A stretch of 64,000 nt of DNA, taken from contig NZ_AP018178.1 of NCBI RefSeq assembly GCF_002368195.1, forward strand, positions 3,759,421 to 3,823,420, read 5' to 3'. The notes beneath the pieces were generated by a model. The model was given only the letters and a program-made list of their open reading frames with translations, was not told where the DNA came from and did not search any database. Positions 62,849-64,000 of this stretch are shown piece after piece. Numbering within the stretch: the stretch's first letter is position 1; every line of letters starts with the position of its first letter. A program made the translations under genes and the position numbers. This DNA is from Calothrix sp. NIES-2100 (GTDB lineage Bacteria; Cyanobacteriota; Cyanobacteriia; Cyanobacteriales; Nostocaceae).

Positions 62849-63919
62849 CGTGTCCTCATCGTCGATGACAATGCTGATATGCGCGATTACCTAACACGGA
62901 TATTAAGCGAACATGTTGAAGTTGAAGCGGTTGCTGATGGGGCGGCGGCGCTGGCGGCGGTAAATGAGCGATCGCCAGATTTGGTTCTAAGTGATGTGAT
63001 GATGCCAGGATTAGACGGCTTTGAATTATTGCAAGCATTACGGGCTGATGCGCGCACAAAAGAAATACCGATTATTCTGCTTTCTGCCCGGGCTGGGGAA
63101 GAATCGGTAATTGAAGGACTTGTTGCTGGGGCTGACGATTACCTAATCAAACCCTTTTCAGCTACCGAACTTGTCACCCGTGTTAACGCCTATCTGCAAT
63201 TGGCACATCTGCGCGCTGAAACTCTCCACTTAGAAAGAACAATTAACCGCAGAAAAGATGAGGTACTCTCAACAGTTTCTCACGAACTGAATACGCCCCT
63301 AGTTGCTATTCTCGGTTGGACGCGCTTAATGCGTAGCAGACCGCCTAACCCAGCTATGCTGACGAAAGCGCTCTTAACGATAGAACGTAATGCTACTCTG
63401 CAAGCCAAACTTGTGCAAGATTTGCTGGATATCTCGCGGATTACTGCGGGTAAAATTCACTTGAATTTAGAGCCAGTCGAACTGCAAGGGGTGATTGAAA
63501 ATGCGATCGCTACAGTACGCCAATGTGAAACTAAAGACATTCGCCTAGATTGCCAGCTTGCTCCATCACCAACGATAGTACAAGGCGACCCAGAAAGATT
63601 ACAACAAATCATCTTAAATTTACTGACTAATGCTGTTAAATTTACACCAGAAGGCGGCAGAATTGAAATTAATCTACAAACTAATGAAAATCAAGCCCAG
63701 ATTATAGTCAGCGATACTGGCTGCGGCATAGATAGCGAGGTTTTACCGTATATCTTTGATACCTTCCGGCAAGCATACGGCGTAAAGAAAGGACTAGGGT
63801 TAGGACTTGCGATCGCTCGTAGCTTAGTCGAACTCCACAGCGGTACTATCCACGCCGAAAGCCCAGGGATTGGACAAGGTGCAACTTTTATTGTCAAATT
63901 CCCGTTGATTGGTAGCTAA
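62849..63919 (+). CDS. Receiver-histidine kinase, 5'-truncated hybrid kinase
   Basis: The open frame gives a receiver (RVLIVDDNADMRDYLTRIL, phospho-Asp in LVLSDVMMPGLDGFELL, Lys in DYLIKPFSA), then a HisKA domain (STVSHELNTPLVAILGWTRL with the phospho-His) and a HATPase domain (NAVKFTPEGGRIEI, DTGCGID, GLGLGLAIARSLVELHSGTI). The kinase core looks intact. The first ATG (62879) lies after the receiver's acidic DD pair, and no ATG, GTG or TTG start lies in frame between 62825 and 62879. The 5' sensor half therefore seems lost, probably at the C-rich junction near 62820. I give the range from where receiver homology begins; product 346 residues if translated from 62879. Confidence 0.75.
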   Translation, partial: RVLIVDDNADMRDYLTRILSEHVEVEAVADGAAALAAVNERSPDLVLSDVMMPGLDGFELLQALRADARTKEIPIILLSARAGEESVIEGLVAGADDYLIKPFSATELVTRVNAYLQLAHLRAETLHLERTINRRKDEVLSTVSHELNTPLVAILGWTRLMRSRPPNPAMLTKALLTIERNATLQAKLVQDLLDISRITAGKIHLNLEPVELQGVIENAIATVRQCETKDIRLDCQLAPSPTIVQGDPERLQQIILNLLTNAVKFTPEGGRIEINLQTNENQAQIIVSDTGCGIDSEVLPYIFDTFRQAYGVKKGLGLGLAIARSLVELHSGTIHAESPGIGQGATFIVKFPLIGS

Positions 63920-64000
63920 CAGTTAATTTTTCTAGCCTTGCTCTCCCATACCAAGTTCCACTACGTTACACTTGGGTCTTCCCGCAAGGAGTGATAAAAA

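Overview
The window looks like chromosome from a filamentous, probably heterocyst-forming cyanobacterium of the Nostoc/Anabaena type. HIP1 octamers (GCGATCGC) occur throughout both coding and intergenic DNA. Heptameric short tandem repeats, small dispersed GC-rich repeats, several MITE-like families and IS200/IS605, IS5-like and IS1634-like relics crowd the gaps. The genes match that host: pentapeptide repeats, CHAT/TPR, TPS haemagglutinin-like exoproteins, WD40 kinases, DUF1818, rpoZ. No species can be named from sequence alone.

Layout. 1-3.1 kb (minus): start of homoserine kinase, then a three-gene run made of a phage-tail/eCIS-type small protein with a frameshifted end, a DUF6760-type protein and an FHA protein whose C-terminus resembles methylglyoxal synthase. 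3.8-5.7 kb: nitronate monooxygenase-like flavoprotein and a pentapeptide protein. 6.4-13.8 kb: an accessory segment bounded by two inverted copies of one MITE. It carries an AT-rich pair (dynamin-like GTPase plus unknown partner), an orphan DUF104 antitoxin and a 21-bp tandem repeat. 14-16.5 kb: alpha/beta hydrolase and a broken IS. 16.6-23.4 kb: TPS exoprotein, secreted TPR-CHAT protease-like protein and exported WD40 protein. 23.6-27.2 kb: housekeeping glyS and murD. 27.5-30.9 kb: second 21-bp repeat array and a Calx-beta/RTX-type surface protein. 31.1-34.7 kb (minus): WD40 Ser/Thr kinase and a short NB-ARC ATPase.

35.4-39.5 kb: a tight plus-strand operon of a DUF4178-like exported protein, a membrane-tailed spermidine-synthase-like enzyme, a FemAB/GNAT-type transferase and a pyruvoyl S-adenosylmethionine decarboxylase. 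It looks like a dedicated aminopropyl-transfer pathway acting at the envelope. A ~90-bp upstream element is shared by this operon, the Calx-beta gene and a secreted His-rich gene at 40.3 kb.

42.1-45.6 kb (minus) is the most unusual locus. Two proteins each carry a double-glycine RiPP-type leader, a 40-50 residue candidate core and a peptidase S74 (endosialidase chaperone) domain with its Ser/Lys pair. They sit directly upstream of a fused E1-like/YcaO cyclodehydratase. I read this as a candidate RiPP system in which the precursor is carried by, and perhaps released from, a self-cleaving trimerisation domain.

46-53 kb (minus): a second TPS exoprotein, tRNA-Pro(GGG), DUF1818, rpoZ, and a fusion of a strikingly calmodulin-like four-EF-hand module to an Erv/ALR-like CPYC region. 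53.5-64 kb: fasciclin protein, a solitary TnpB element, GH13 amylase, subtilase, Nudix hydrolase, a deleted IS1634-type transposase and two decaying hybrid histidine kinases separated by nested MITEs.
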